DNA of 64,000 nucleotides. It comes from Datura wrightii. Its lineage: Eukaryota; Streptophyta; Magnoliopsida; Solanales; Solanaceae. A program made the position numbers and the translations under genes. The stretch is taken from the NCBI GenBank assembly GCA_035772735.1, contig JASDFA010000008.1, forward strand, positions 9,003,501 to 9,067,500, read 5' to 3'. Under the pieces are notes generated by a model. The model searched no databases, was not told the DNA's origin, and was given only the letters and a program-made list of their open reading frames with translations. Positions 22,236 to 33,796 of this stretch are shown here, one piece after another (within the stretch, counting starts at the first letter, position 1; the number at the start of each line of letters is the position of its first letter).

Positions 22236-22740
22236 CATTTAATATGGCTAATCTTATGAAACTTGAGTTCGTTGCCCTTAAAAGTTCGGGAAAGAACTAC
22301 CTTTCATAGGTGTTAGATGTTTAAATCCATTGGGATGCAATTAATCTTGGAGACACCATTAAAAGTGAAAATAAAGCATTAAATCAAGATCATGCTAAGG
22401 CTATGATATTTTTGCGTCATCATCTTGACGATATTTTTAAAATTGAATATCTCACAATTAAGGATCCACTTGTTTTGTGGAATAGCCTAAAAGAAAGGTA
22501 TGACCACTTGAAGATGGTCATCCACCCAAAGGCACGATATGATTGGATCCATCAAGACTATAAGTCTGTTCATGAGTATAGCTCATCAACATTCAAAATT
22601 ATTTCTAAGTTGAAACTATGTGGAGAAACTATTAATGATGTTGATATGATTGAATATGTGGTAGTACACAAAATTAATTGAGAGCTCCGGAAGAGCTAAT
22701 GTATTACTACTTGAAGGAATGAAATTATTGTAGTAAGTCT
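22236..22740 (+). pseudogene. G gag remnant
   Basis: Starting near an ATG at 22243, this reads MANLMKLEFVALKSSGKNYLS, then a stop, then DHAKAMIFLRHHLDDIFKIEYL, LVLWNSLKERYDHLKM and KLKLCGETIND. This is the typical gag of plant copia elements (UBN2/retrotran_gag family). In-frame stops occur at the usual SWV position and again soon after. There is no zinc knuckle downstream. Confidence 0.85.
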
Positions 22741-24416
22741 CAAAAGGATAGTTTCAAGTTCATTGAAAAAAAATTGAGACTATAAATTATGGGAAGATCT
22801 AATATCTTTATGCTACTACAATTGAAGCGGGTTATAAATATTTATGTAAAAGATTACCCACAATTTTTTTTTAATTTGTAGTACATAAATATGGGTATGA
22901 TGATGAAATAACATACGAAAGTAAACTAGAAGTTTACTGAAATAAGTTGGCATAACCGGTTGGCCATCCCGATTCAAATGTGATGCAAAAATAATTGAGA
23001 ATTCACGTGGCTATATGTTGAAGAAATAAAAGATTCTTCAAGAATTCTATAGTGTTGCTTATTCTCGTGATAGAATGATCTTGATTAGCTAAGATTGGAA
23101 TTATATTTTCTGAAATTTTGGAACTTATAAAAAGGTGAATATGGGCCCATTCACCTACCATGTGAAGGTTTGCTAATAGATGCATCTATGGTATGGTCAC
23201 ATGTGTTTTGATATCAACTTGCAATTGATTTTTGTAAAGTTATTGCTCGAATTATTAAATTAAGAGCATGGTTTCAAATTATAAAATCATGTTAATAATG
23301 CTGATTCATATCTATGTTTGTTTAGCAAAAATTGTATGCCTCCAATTATAGCTAAATCATTGGTTATGAGAATAAAACTCCCAAATTAAATTTGGTATGA
23401 GATATGTTTATTTAACATATAGTAACACTTGAATGCATCAAGCCAACAAGGTTCCCCTATTAGAATTGGTTCAGGATCAAGAACCAAATGATTCCATCTA
23501 AAAATTTGAATGTGCGATATATGATTCAATTACTCCACCACAACGCACAAAGATGGGTTCCAAAATGAGCTTGGGAGGTAAATGTTAGTTTTTCTAACAT
23601 TAGGGGGAGAAGTGATTAGCAGCTGAAAATTGAGTGTGGGATGAATTATCTCGATCCTTGCGAAAAAAAAGTGAACTTAAAGTTCAATAGATAATTCACT
23701 TGCAAAATATTTCAAATCAATTGCCAGATATATTTGCTAACTCTATTTTATAATTCAGTTGCAAATGCTCCAATGAAAGGTCCTTGAATGACAGGGTCTA
23801 TGAGATGCCTGAAGCGTGATAGACCAAACGGTTCCAAATATAGAACTTCTTGAAGAAGGAGAAGAGCAAGTGATTAAGATGGTCACAATGATGAGGCAAG
23901 TGCTTTAAGAAAGCACCACGACATAACACTTCATAAAACCTTGGCAAAGGTTCAGGTACCTGAAAATGAAGAAAAATTAAGAGATCTCAATAAGTTATGT
24001 TGCATTGGAACTGATATCAAAATGATCGTCGACGATACCTTTGATATAATTTAGCGCTCAATATTATAAATATTGACGAGGACCTTGAATTCAAATCTGT
24101 CAAAAAGTATGGACAGATAAATGATTGGCCAATTAAAAATATGCAATTCAAGTATAATGCAGTGGATATAAATGGATTCTTGTGGCATAAAGATTTTTCG
24201 TAAATTCTGACATTACTATTGAGAGGTCCTCGTGTGGTGGATGCAATTATTTTGAGGTTCCTCATTAGTCTGGCAATATATGAAAAACTTGATATGCGCA
24301 TAATGAAATTATTTTCATGTCTAGAAAGACTGAAGGATATATGAAAATCCTTGAAGGATTTAAAAGAACGAAGAAATTCTTTGTCCTGAAGATATAGTCT
24401 GCTCCTACTAGGAGAC
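22741..24416 (+). pseudogene. G decayed pol: integrase and RT remnants
   Basis: Scattered copia blocks in changing frames: GPFTYHV and WYGHMCF near 23140-23215 (integrase core), MRIKLPN and GSPIRIGSGSRTK near 23365-23490, TLGGE near 23603 (the segment before RT), and KYGQINDWPIKNMQFKYNAVDINGF near 24105-24180 (RT start). Most of RT is deleted, and none of its catalytic motifs is recognisable. Confidence 0.7.
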
Positions 24417-25003
24417 ATTGGAATGGGATAAAACACATAATGCGGTATCTAAAAGGGACTCCGATATGGACTTATTTTATTCTAACAATTGCAGTACCGA
24501 TCTTGTTGGTTGTGCCCATGTAGGGTATTTATCTGACCCACACAAAGCTCAATCTCAAACTGGCTATGTGTTCATATGTGGAGGTACTGCCATATGTTAG
24601 AGATCTACAAAGCAGTCTCTCGTAGCTACTTCATCAAATCATGTTGAGATAATAGCTATTCATGAAGCAAGCTGAGAATGTGTGTGGTTAAGGTCCATGA
24701 TACATCTCATTATAGAAAAATGTGGTTTGAAATATGAAAAATTACCCACAATTTTGTATGAAGATAATGCAGCATGCATAGCACAACTAAAGAGAGGATT
24801 CATAAAAGGAGATAGAACGAAGCACATGTTGCCAAAGTTTTTCTACACATATGAGCTCCAAGAGAATGGTGATATTAATGTGCAACAGATTCGTTCAAGT
24901 GACAATGTGGCTGATTTATTCACCAAATCTCTACCAACTGCAACTTGCAAGAAGATGGTGCAGAAGATCGGGATGCAAAGATTCAAGGATGTTCTAATTA
25001 AGG
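24417..25003 (+). pseudogene. G RNase H remnant
   Basis: This reads LVGCAHVGYLSDPHKAQSQTGYVF, a stop, KQSLVATSSNHVEIIAIHEAS, a stop, ECVWLRSM, PTILYEDNAACIAQLKRG, DRTKHMLPKFFYT and IRSSDNVADLFTKSLP. This is the C-terminal RNase H of Ty1/copia polyproteins, nearly complete but broken by two or three stops. The last bases TAAGG (24999-25003) are the left target duplication of E. Confidence 0.9.
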
Positions 25004-27469
25004 TGTCACACCCCACCCTGGAGGATATGACGGGCACCTGGTGCTTGCTAGACTCTGGACTGCTAGATGGTCCAGCCTAAGCACGTCTGGTGCTTTTGGC
25101 TGGCCCTGGCTCTATTCCAAGAAACCAACCGGCTATATAACGGCTGTAAACACAGCCTCCGGCCAACTGGCCTATAGCCACCTGTACCTGCACTATCAGC
25201 TAACCAGAACACATTCAATATAGGGAAACCTATGCGGGCCGACGAGGTCACCATGCTGTCTAGTTATCTGTAACACAACAATGAAATACTGGAAAGCTAC
25301 GTGACCGGCAAGGTCACCTCTACTGTCAAGCTATGGCCCCACACGGCCAATACAAAAGAAGTAAAAGTACTAACAGCTATAAAACTGCACGGCCTCACAC
25401 GACTGGCTCAACTTACCACAGGGAAATATATACAGACTGCAAGCCTCTAGGAATAACAATAGAAATGATCGGGACAGGGCCCCGACCTACCCGTACTGTA
25501 CAACAAAAGAAAACAAAATACACCTCTGGAATTCAGTCTCCGGATGACAGGAGTTGAATACTCAATCGCTGACAGGAATCACGAGGGATCGCCTCCACGT
25601 CTATGAGTACCTGCAGGCAAGTAATGCAGCGCCCCACTGGGCGTCAGTACCACTGGTACTGAGTATGTAAACCAATAACTGAAAGAAATATCTAAAAACA
25701 ACAATACAACTGATGAAACTGAAATAGGGAGGAATAGATTAACTGTTTGATAATATAAATTATGCCTACTCTTAATTGTACTGGAGGGAGTAGGAGTCAT
25801 ACCTGGAGATGTATCATTCTACTGCTGATTTACTCGTATCTAATGTAACATGGCATAACATAACATAACATAACATAGCACACACAAACCTTACCCGGCC
25901 CCCATAAGCCTGGAGGTACAACCAGCACAAAGTTTATACCCCTACCCCGGTCATCCCATCTCCAATAATAGTTATAAGCATCCTGCCGGTCCCCTGGGTA
26001 TGCAGTTGGGCTCGCTGAGCCCCTGACTATAACTGTACCTGAGTCCGGAGGACTCCTGAATCAACACCCGGGCGTATCCGCTCGACAGGGGTGTGTAAGG
26101 GCCAACCAAGGCACAATATGGGGAAAACTGGCATCCCATCTTCGTCCCCTGTGGGACGGCATGCCACTCCATAGAGTGACGTATCCTCGTCCTCTGGCGA
26201 ACGAGTCGATACAGCTATTAACCCTGGGGCGGTCATGGATGCTAGGTGATCCAACCCCAAAACAATACAATGGTCTCGACTAGTAATACTATCTGCATAT
26301 CCCACATACTGAAGCTAATAGTAGTAAAGTATTTGTACATATTGTATGCTGAACTAGTGATAGTAATATGTACGTACTTAATACATGCTGAGACTGATAA
26401 TAGTATATATGTATAAATATAATCTCCTGCCATACTGTATTGAGTCTAATGCTGAACAAGGTATAGTTTTTCTGCTGAAAACCATGTTGTATACTGAGTT
26501 TCTGTAGTAACATGATTTACTATTTTTGACATGCTTTCTAAACTCATTTTAACCTATCATACTACTTCTGAAATGCCTTACAAATATTACATTGTTTTAC
26601 TGGGTTTCAACTGAATACGATAATATCCTAACATTCCGTACTACATCACATACTAAGCATGTTGTGTAGTTCCTAACACATGTATTAGAATCTATATCGT
26701 GCTAGCAAGTTTCATGCTAATTATAACCTGATGCTTCTAATATCGTACCAACATTTGTAACAAACATAATACATGACTTCTAAACATTCTACTCGCCTTT
26801 AAATTACTTTACTATACCGAGATTACTAACTTGTCGAGGAAACTAGCTTTACATACCTTATCCTCGAACTATCCGTCTGTCGGACGAGACTCGGCCAACA
26901 CTTCAACTATTTCTCCCAACTGCATTTATAAATATGTCAATTAATACTAAATATAGCTTTATTTTAAAGAACAACGTCACTTTCGATATAATTTATAGCC
27001 TAAACTTAGGCTTATCGAAAGACGGTCGAAAACTCGCTATTTTTCAGAGGTTCAGAAGGGAGAAATATTCACTTCACAGCTAGGAACACATAGACACTAG
27101 TTTGGAGCAATTTTACTTACCTTAGCTCGGTAGCTCGACGATTCGTCGGCCGTATTTCACGAAACTAAATCCATAGAAATGCTCTCTGCTGCTAAATACC
27201 TCAGTATCTGAGGTCAATTTGAGTTTGGACGACGTTTGGCAGTGTAATCGGATGAAATTATATTAACCCCTTCGTTCTTTTCTCTCCTCTGATTTTTCCT
27301 CTCTGTTTCACTGGAAATTTTATAAGTTTAAATGAAATTAAACCGAAGTGGGGCTTTATATACTTGGGCCTGGACAAGGCCAACGTGTCACGGAGCCAAC
27401 GCGGAGGCTTCACCTCCGTGACATACCGCCATCGCGGAGGGGCTCTGCCTCGGCTCCTTCCGTGATGGT
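25004..27469 (-). repeat. E 3' LTR, main piece
   Basis: This runs from TGTCACACCCC to the C insertion at 27470. It is colinear with 38795-41259, including the ATAAC microsatellite (about 25854-25878 and 39637-39665). It retains about 95 bases (27215-27310) and the left part of the 40-nt cassette that the other LTR has lost. A TATA box on the minus strand (TATATAAA) is at 27355-27362. Confidence 0.92.
27385..27424 (-). promoter_or_regulatory. 40-nt inverted-repeat cassette in E 3' LTR
   Basis: On the + strand the arms are GTGTCACGGAG and CTCCGTGACAT with 18 nt between. On the minus (transcribed) strand it lies 22 nt before the TATA box at 27355-27362. In the other E LTR only the right arm survives (41084-41094). 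E is a Tekay-like element, whereas B, C and D with the same cassette are Athila-like. Confidence 0.7.
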
Positions 27470-28923
27470 TGTTCGGTGCATTTGTTATAGGTAAAAACCG
27501 ACACGCAAGTGCACGTGGTCAAACAAGTAATAAAGTGGCTAAGTAAGCCAAGTATCGAACCAAGGAGACTCTGGATAAGTAAAATTGCTTAAGTATACTA
27601 TATTCTAGCTTTACTTCTAAATATGCTGACAACAACGTAACCAAAAGTTAAATAATTTTTGTTTATAAATTATACACTAAAACTATTAACAAATATTTAC
27701 TTTGAATTGAAACTATGGATATGAGCATGCCAAGGTTATGAACAAGTAATGAACTTGATTATAATCATAATTTGGTTATTCTTCTCTTCCTGTTGCTAGC
27801 CAAGAACATTAGCCTAGAGATTAAAACTCTCGTATTTAAACTCACTTTAGAATCATAAACCATCCGTCTACATTTCTGTGATCAAATGCAATTTATGACC
27901 TAGCAATACAATTCCGGTTCCTAAATTGACTAATACGGCTTTCAAGTATATTTCTATCAGGAAAGCACATCAAATCCCAATTTTCCCAAATCAAGTTAAG
28001 AACAATACCCTATTAATTCACAACTTTCCAATTTCGTGCTCTCTCGAGTGAAATCGGACTTTTTAGATGTACATTAATGTCGGCCACACACTAATGCAGT
28101 AGAAACAAGAATTAATAGAACAACATAGAAGAAGAAGATGAAAAACCATACAATTCAATAATCAAAATTCATCACCATTGTTCATAACCTCAGCAAGGAA
28201 GAGCATTAGCCACTCATTTGTGGATTAATCATCCTAAAACAAGTGTTAATCATGCAAACAATTGATTGAAAGAAGAAAGAAAGAGAGGAAAACCCTAAGC
28301 TTTTTTGTTCCTCAACTTCCTCTAATCCACGTCCTTGCTCCACCAAGTCTGATTTATGAAAAATAAACCTAAGTGTGCTATTTATAGTAGTAGGACTCTT
28401 TCCCGGAATAACAAGCAACGTGTCACGGAGTGCATCGCGGAGGCTCTCTGGAAATCACCCGAACTTGGCCCGGCAGCACCCTGCCGCATTGGCAGCGTGT
28501 CACGCTGCTTGGGCAGCGCGTTGGCACCTCTTGGTCGCGCAGCCAACCTGCCGTGGCACGTTGCCAATGCGCAGTTGGGCTGTTGTGATCAGCCTGCCTG
28601 CCGTGGCACGTTGCCAATGCGCAGTTGGGCTGTTGTGATCAGCCTGCCTGCCGTGGCACGTTGCCGACGCGCCGGTGGGCTGTTTTGTGCCTCCTCTTTG
28701 CCGACGTTCGCGTGTTAATTCCGTTTCAAAGCCTCTACTTCCCCAACTCATGGATTAGTTACTCAAAAGTCATCAAAACCTACAAAACAAAGGCTAATCA
28801 TGTTGGTTAGCACATATCTTCACTTCATATAAAATTACATGAAAATGTATACAATAACTTAGATAAACAAGACTAATTTAAGTCGTAAAGCGTATCTCGG
28901 GCATATATTTTTGCCCGTGATCA
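27470..28923 (-). repeat. C 3' LTR (left)
   Basis: This 1454-bp LTR ends on the + strand with GCCCGTGATCA. Compared with the 5' LTR it has one extra copy of a 50-bp tandem unit (28561-28610 and 28611-28660 are identical) and lacks about 30 bases of the 40-nt cassette, keeping only the left arm at 28420-28430. The TATA box (minus) is at 28379-28386. A purine tract AAGTGTGGGG (minus, 28926-28936) follows. Confidence 0.92.
28561..28660 (-). repeat. 50-bp tandem duplication in C 3' LTR
   Basis: Two identical 50-bp units start TTGCCAATGCGCAG. A diverged further unit follows at 28661. The 5' LTR has one equivalent unit plus the diverged one (33108-33170), so the copy number changed in one LTR. Confidence 0.85.
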
Positions 28924-30875
28924 CAACCCCACACTTAAAGCCTTGTTCGTCCTCGAACAAATTTTTACATCTCATGCATATGGAGACTCCCACATAACTA
29001 ATTTAGCAGGATAATTCAAGTTACGGCTACAATGATTACGTAAGATACAAGCTAAAAATAGAGCATGCCTGATTTGATCATTGAAATAAAGTACAACTAT
29101 GTTAAGACTTCTTAACCTCAAGAATCGACTCTCAATCTTAGCAAACTCATGCAAACCAACTGATTAAGAAATCCCACATGAATTATATCCTTCATTCAAC
29201 ATGTGCTCCTCACGGAAAGAGAGTTACCCAATTTCACACGCAAAAACAATTTTTATATCACAACATGTGTGGGTACATGCATAGAATTACACTCACTCTC
29301 ACAAAGAATTCACATGCATCATGTAATGACCCATAAGCTTGCCCTTAGTGTTTTATTCCACTAATTTAAGGATGTATGAATGTAAGATCAAGTAGGACTT
29401 TTTAGGTTGTAATGTAACTCAGGTGCGGGTAAGTACTATTATGATCAGTAATAGTGACTATCTTTTCTAAGAGCTTTTAATACATCACGCCTTCATTACA
29501 AACTTCTCTTCCTTCACTTCACCTTTTTCTCTTTTCATCTTTCTTTATCCTCTTTTGTTCCCCCCTTTCTTCAGGCACTTTTAGCTTATTAGTAAGGAGT
29601 TCTATAAGTAACTTTTCATTTATTTATTTTCTAAATCCTTAATAATAATCAACCATTTTCACACAAGTGCACCTTTGTCCTTTTCTCCACTTCTACAACT
29701 TGCTACTTTTCCTTTCTTTTCACTCCTTTACTCTTTCATATTTTTCCCTTAAGCGCTTAGGAGTTTTGGATCAAATTCAAGGCTAATGAAAGAAAAAGGA
29801 TTAAGCTTATGTTGCAGCTGTCAAAGAATAGGCTCAAGGCTCAATGGGGCTAACTAGGATTAATTTCTCCAGGTAGGTAAAATGAGGGATAAACATTTGG
29901 TTCATTCAAAGAAATGCCTACATCATCTCCTACAATTCACATCCTTCATTTCGTTTTATATACACACCAGACAAGTTCTAGACATTCCACAATAGCACGG
30001 AATACTCAAAAACCTTACACTCATGGCACATGCTCAAATCAAGACACAATCAGTAGACTCTTACTCAGCTAATCACAAGAATTCAGAATTAAGCTTCAAA
30101 CATATTGAGTCAAATTCAAGAGCCTAAGTGTCTCAAACACAGTTATACACTTGCATGCTTCACACCGAATATACTTGCATCTTACAATCACGTATAGCAC
30201 ATAACAAGAATATCAAGCCATCAATTAGCTATGGGTTCAAAAACCATCCTACTGACTAATTTTCCTCAAGACGGTCATCATCCATCCATCGTTGGAAACA
30301 GTCTCTAACTATGACTAAAAACATTATATACAGACAAAGAAAAATTTTTATTCTTCGGTTCAAAGACCCCCCGTCGGAAAAGAACCGAAAAGAAAAACCA
30401 ACGGGTGATGAAGTCATGCTTAATTCACAAAAAAATTTCAAATTTTTCAAATTTCTCACAAGCATTACATTCACCAAAAATCGTTAAGCACAACAAAAAT
30501 TTTTGAAATTTCCCTTGAAATTTCCCTCACCCCCCACTTAAATCATGCTATGTCCTCATAGCATCAAATTAAAATTTACAAAGGGTGATAAATACTCCCT
30601 GGGGACTTTAGGCTTAGCTAACAGCATGTGTTTCTTCGACTTTGCACAAGTAGGTGTTCAACCCTACACTTTTTCTCTTCCATGCTTGTTAGCTTCCTCC
30701 TCCACGGGTACTCAGACATCCCCTCCATCTGCGCTTAACTTTCCACCAAAACAACACAAGATGAAAATAAACAAAAATTAACTCAATTGCAAGAAATTAA
30801 AATGGTACCTGTGGTACCCTTGGGTTGCCTCCCAAGCAGCGCCTAATTTTACGTCGCGGCACGACGTACCAAGTT
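28924..30875 (-). other. C noncoding 3' domain with post-coding motif
   Basis: On the minus strand, directly after the ORF stop, this reads ACGTCGTGCCGCGACGTAAA and GCGCTGCTTGGGAGGCAACC (30820-30868), then about 1.9 kb with no convincing gene. Blocks shared with B and D include the complement of CTAAGGGCAAGCTTATGGGT (about 29334-29354) and of TTGCATGAGTTTGC (about 29142-29156). The purine-rich part lies at 29470-29760. It ends in TTGTTCGAGGACGAAC and the purine tract beside the LTR. Confidence 0.75.
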
Positions 30876-31823
30876 TCACCACTTTTTCCTCCACCTTGAG
30901 GATATGAATCTCACCCCTAATTTCTTTTCTAATTTTCTCTTATGCTCCAGGGGTGGTGGTGAAAAATTGTAAGGACCAAGCATTAGATGTTGCCTTTTGA
31001 ATCTATTGGCCCTTAAGTAAGCGAAGTCATTTTGTCTCTCTGAGTGAGAAAATTTCAAAATATATGGGGCTTGGTCCTCCTCTAGACATTTCTCTATAAG
31101 CTTGGAAGACTCTACTTCTATGTTGTCAACCAAACTTAATGTCGAAAAATGCGTCGAGTGTGGTCCAATACACCTCAACTCTGAAACTGCAATATGCTTG
31201 ACCTCCTTACTTGGATACACCTTCTCAGCATCGACATCTATCTCACCATTAAAGTCAACTGGGGGATACTCTATCTCTTCTTCCAAGAATGGATTTTCCA
31301 TAAGTGTGAGCCTATCACGGGGACACTCAAGAGATTCTAATTGTTGGGCTTCATCCAAAAATTCACCCTTGTCGTCCTCTTGTAGTTCCTCTTGAATATC
31401 AGCTAAAGTTGTTACCTGCAATTTATCACAAGCTTCAGCTTCAGCCATCATCTCCGTGAATTTGATGCTCATCCTTTCTAGAGCCTCTGCATTCTCTTCT
31501 TGCTGAATTCTCAATACTATCATCGCCTCCTTCATTGCTTCTGATTGCTCCAAGAGTTGTTTCAGCATGTCTTCTATTCGAGCTTGGTGTCCCAAGTCCT
31601 CATTTTTAGCATGTCTATATTCAGGAAAAACAATAGAAGGATCATAGTAGGGGCTTGGGGGAGGGGAATATGCATTCGGACAGCCATCCCAATGGCCATC
31701 TTGACCACCACATATATTACACGTGTTACATTGTTGCCACAAGTGGTGTCCTCCGCAATTCAGACAAGATTCGCTAAAATATGAGTATCCACCATTTAAA
31801 CCATTTGTATTCCACGATCTCAT
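30876..31823 (-). CDS. C ORF: 315-residue protein with two zinc-knuckle-like motifs, function unknown
   Basis: This open frame has no stop and starts MRSWNTNGLNGG at 31823, about 160 bases after the primer site. Residues 20-32 (CLNCGGHHLWQQC, C-x2-C-x3-H-x4-C) and 35-48 (CNICGGQDGHWDGC, C-x2-C-x5-H-x3-C) resemble paired zinc knuckles. A proline-rich PPPSP stretch follows. Residues about 80-145 are heptad-like and acidic (IEDMLKQLLEQSEAMKEAM), probably a coiled coil, then an acidic middle. The end is basic (HKRKLEKKLG...SRWRKKW). The knuckle, PPPSP and IE-x-M-x-K order recalls the C-terminal part of the D gag (CEVCGSSEH, PPPPPSPSIEEMFKTMI), so a gag nucleocapsid origin is plausible. No capsid domain is present. 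The second half matches nothing I recognise. Confidence 0.75.
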   Translation of the reverse strand: MRSWNTNGLNGGYSYFSESCLNCGGHHLWQQCNTCNICGGQDGHWDGCPNAYSPPPSPYYDPSIVFPEYRHAKNEDLGHQARIEDMLKQLLEQSEAMKEAMIVLRIQQEENAEALERMSIKFTEMMAEAEACDKLQVTTLADIQEELQEDDKGEFLDEAQQLESLECPRDRLTLMENPFLEEEIEYPPVDFNGEIDVDAEKVYPSKEVKHIAVSELRCIGPHSTHFSTLSLVDNIEVESSKLIEKCLEEDQAPYILKFSHSERQNDFAYLRANRFKRQHLMLGPYNFSPPPLEHKRKLEKKLGVRFISSRWRKKW

Positions 31824-31959
31824 GTCAATCAGGGTATCCGAAGAAAGAAAAAAAAATTAAAATGAAGAAGAATTAAAACAAACACTAAGACTAAGTTGTC
31901 AGCACTTAAGAAAAAAATAGTGAATTGACACTTAAAACAACTTCACCAATTGCCAAGTT

Positions 31960-31977
31960 TCCCCGGCAGCGGCGCCA
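31960..31977 (-). other. C primer binding site (tRNA-Asp type)
   Basis: The minus strand reads TGGCGCCGCTGCCGGGGA a few bases after the LTR end, one mismatch from the expected complement of plant tRNA-Asp. The leader between here and the ORF includes GACAACTTAGTCTTAG, also seen in the leaders of B and D. Confidence 0.8.
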
Positions 31978-31984
31978 AAAAACT

Positions 31985-33420
31985 TGTTCGGTGCGTTTGT
32001 TATAGGTAAAAACCGACACGCAAGTGCACGTGGTCAAACAAGTAATAAAGTGGCTAAGTAAGCCAAGTATCGAACCAAGGAGACTCTGGATAAGTAAAAT
32101 TGCTTAACTATACTATATTCTAGCTTTACTTCTAATTATTCTGACAACAACGTAACCAAAAGTTAAATAATTATGTTTTTATAAATTATATACTAAAACT
32201 ATTAACAAATATTTACTTTGAATTGAAACTATGGATATGAGCATGCCAAGGTTAAGAACAAGTAATAAATTTGATTATAATCATAATTTGGTTATTCTTC
32301 TCTTCATGTTGCTAGCCAAGAACATTAGCCTAGAGATTAAAACTCTCGTATTTAATCTCACTTTAGAATCATAAACCATCCGTCTACATTTCTGTGATCA
32401 AATGCAATTTATGACCTAGCAATACAATTCCGGTTCCTAAATTGACTAATACGGCTTTCAAGTATATTTCTATCAGGAAAGCACATCAAAACCCAATTTT
32501 CCCAAATCAAGTTAAGAACAATACCCTATTAATTCACAACTTTCCAATTTCTTGCTCTCTCGAGTGAAATTGGACTTTTTAGATGTACATTAATGTCCGC
32601 CACACACTAATACAGTAGAAACAAGAATTAATAGAACAACATGGAAGAAGAAGATGAAAAACCATACAATTAACAATCAAAATTCATCACCATTATTCAC
32701 AACCTCAGCAAGGAAGAGAATTAGCCACTCATTTGTAGATTAATCATCCTAAAACAAGTGTTAATCATGCAAACAATTGATTGAAAGAAGAAATAAAGAG
32801 AGGAAAACCCTTAGCTTTTTCGTTCCTCAACTGCCTCTAACACACGTCCTTGCTCCACCAAGTCTGAATTATGAAAAATAAACCTAAGTGTGCTATTTAT
32901 AGTAGTAGGACTCTTTCCCGGAATAACAAGCAACGTGTCACGGAGTGCATCGCGGAGCACTGCCTCCGTGACACGCTACGGACGCGGAGGCTCTCTGGAA
33001 ATCACCCGAACTTGGCCCGGCAGCACCCTGCCGCGTTGGCAGCGTGTCACGCTGCTTGGGCAGCGCGTTGGCACCTCTTGGTCGCGCAGCCAACCTGCCG
33101 TGGCACGTTGCCAACACGCAGGTGGGCTATTGTGATCAGCCTGCCTGCCGTGGCACGTTGCCGACGCGCCGGTGGGCTATTTTGTGCCTCCTCTTTGCCG
33201 ACGTTCGTGTGTTAATTCCGTTTCCAAGCCTCTACTTCCCCGACTCATGGATTAGTTACTCAAAAGTCATCAAAACCTACAAAACAAAGGCTAATCATGT
33301 TGGTTAGCACATATCTTCACTTCATATTAAATTACATGAAAATGTATACAATAACTTAGATAAACAAGACTAATTTAAGTCGTAAAGCGTATCTCGGGCA
33401 TATATTTTTTCCCGTGATCA
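31985..33420 (-). repeat. C 5' LTR (right)
   Basis: This 1436-bp LTR runs from TGTTCGGTGCG to CCCGTGATCA on the + strand and is highly similar to 27470-28923. It contains an intact 40-nt cassette (32935-32974) and a TATA box on the minus strand (TATAAATA, 32894-32901). Confidence 0.92.
32935..32974 (-). promoter_or_regulatory. 40-nt inverted-repeat cassette in C 5' LTR
   Basis: Perfect arms GTGTCACGGAG and CTCCGTGACAC flank an 18-nt centre. In element orientation the centre is identical to that of the D LTR cassette at 54079-54118, and the distance to the TATA box is 33 nt in both elements. Confidence 0.75.
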
Positions 33421-33425
33421 ATGAT

Positions 33426-33545
33426 TCGACAGGTTTCTCGTCCGATCATTTTCCGGGCCTTCCTTTAGCACGTATGGCCTACAAATATGCTTAACCAACG
33501 TGCGAATAGGTCGTCTAGGTGCTGGAAATCCTACGGGGTATAACA
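33426..33545 (-). repeat. E 3' LTR, short piece right of C
   Basis: This matches 41143-41259 (TCGACAGGTTTCTCGTCCGATC, CACGTATGGCCTACAAATA, TACGGGGTATAACA). With 25004-27469 it completes the LTR. The sequence after it (33546-33560) is pyrimidine-rich on the + strand and therefore the polypurine tract of E. Confidence 0.92.
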
Positions 33546-33796
33546 TTCTCCCCCCCTTAAGAACATTCGTCCTCGAATGTAAACTTTTATTTAGAGGACT
33601 TCTCAACTTACTATCTAGAAAAATTTTGGTAGAGTTTCCCCTGTAATATGGACTATATCAAAAACCTGAAATGCAGAAAAGTCCAACACAGGTACTGCAC
33701 GCAATACTTTAAGATTCACTGGATGGCCAAGTATCAATCTTTCTCATTTATATACACACAACCATAAGTAATAATACGGACATACCTGTCGCCTGA
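33546..33796 (-). other. E polypurine tract and 3' untranslated region
   Basis: The minus strand ends TTAAGGGGGGGAGAA directly before the LTR start TGTTATACCCC. It is preceded by ACATTCGAGGACGAATG, the same kind of block as in A1 and A2. No gene is present. Confidence 0.85.

Larger units (their letters stand above)
27470..33420 (-). mobile_element. C: non-autonomous Athila-like retrotransposon with a novel ORF
   Basis: LTRs are at 27470-28923 (3') and 31985-33420 (5'). The flanks are ATGGT (27465-27469) and ATGAT (33421-33425), a 5-bp duplication with one change. The other E LTR, at 41131-41142, shows the empty site CGATGCTTCGAC. The internal 3.1 kb holds a tRNA-Asp primer site, one ORF of 315 residues, the post-coding motif and the noncoding 3' domain shared with B and D. 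No protease, RT, RNase H or integrase is present, so movement must depend on another element. Confidence 0.92.

Noticed and set aside
25579..26513. Minus- and plus-strand ORFs of 60-92 codons in 25041-26513, with copies at 38754-40092
   Set aside because: These are within the E LTRs and differ by indels between the LTR copies, so they are not genes.
28356..28810. Several overlapping ORFs on both strands in a GC-rich stretch, and their copies at 32871-33307
   Set aside because: They lie inside the C LTRs, include the 50-bp tandem repeat and the inverted-repeat cassette, and change between the two LTRs. They are noncoding shadows.
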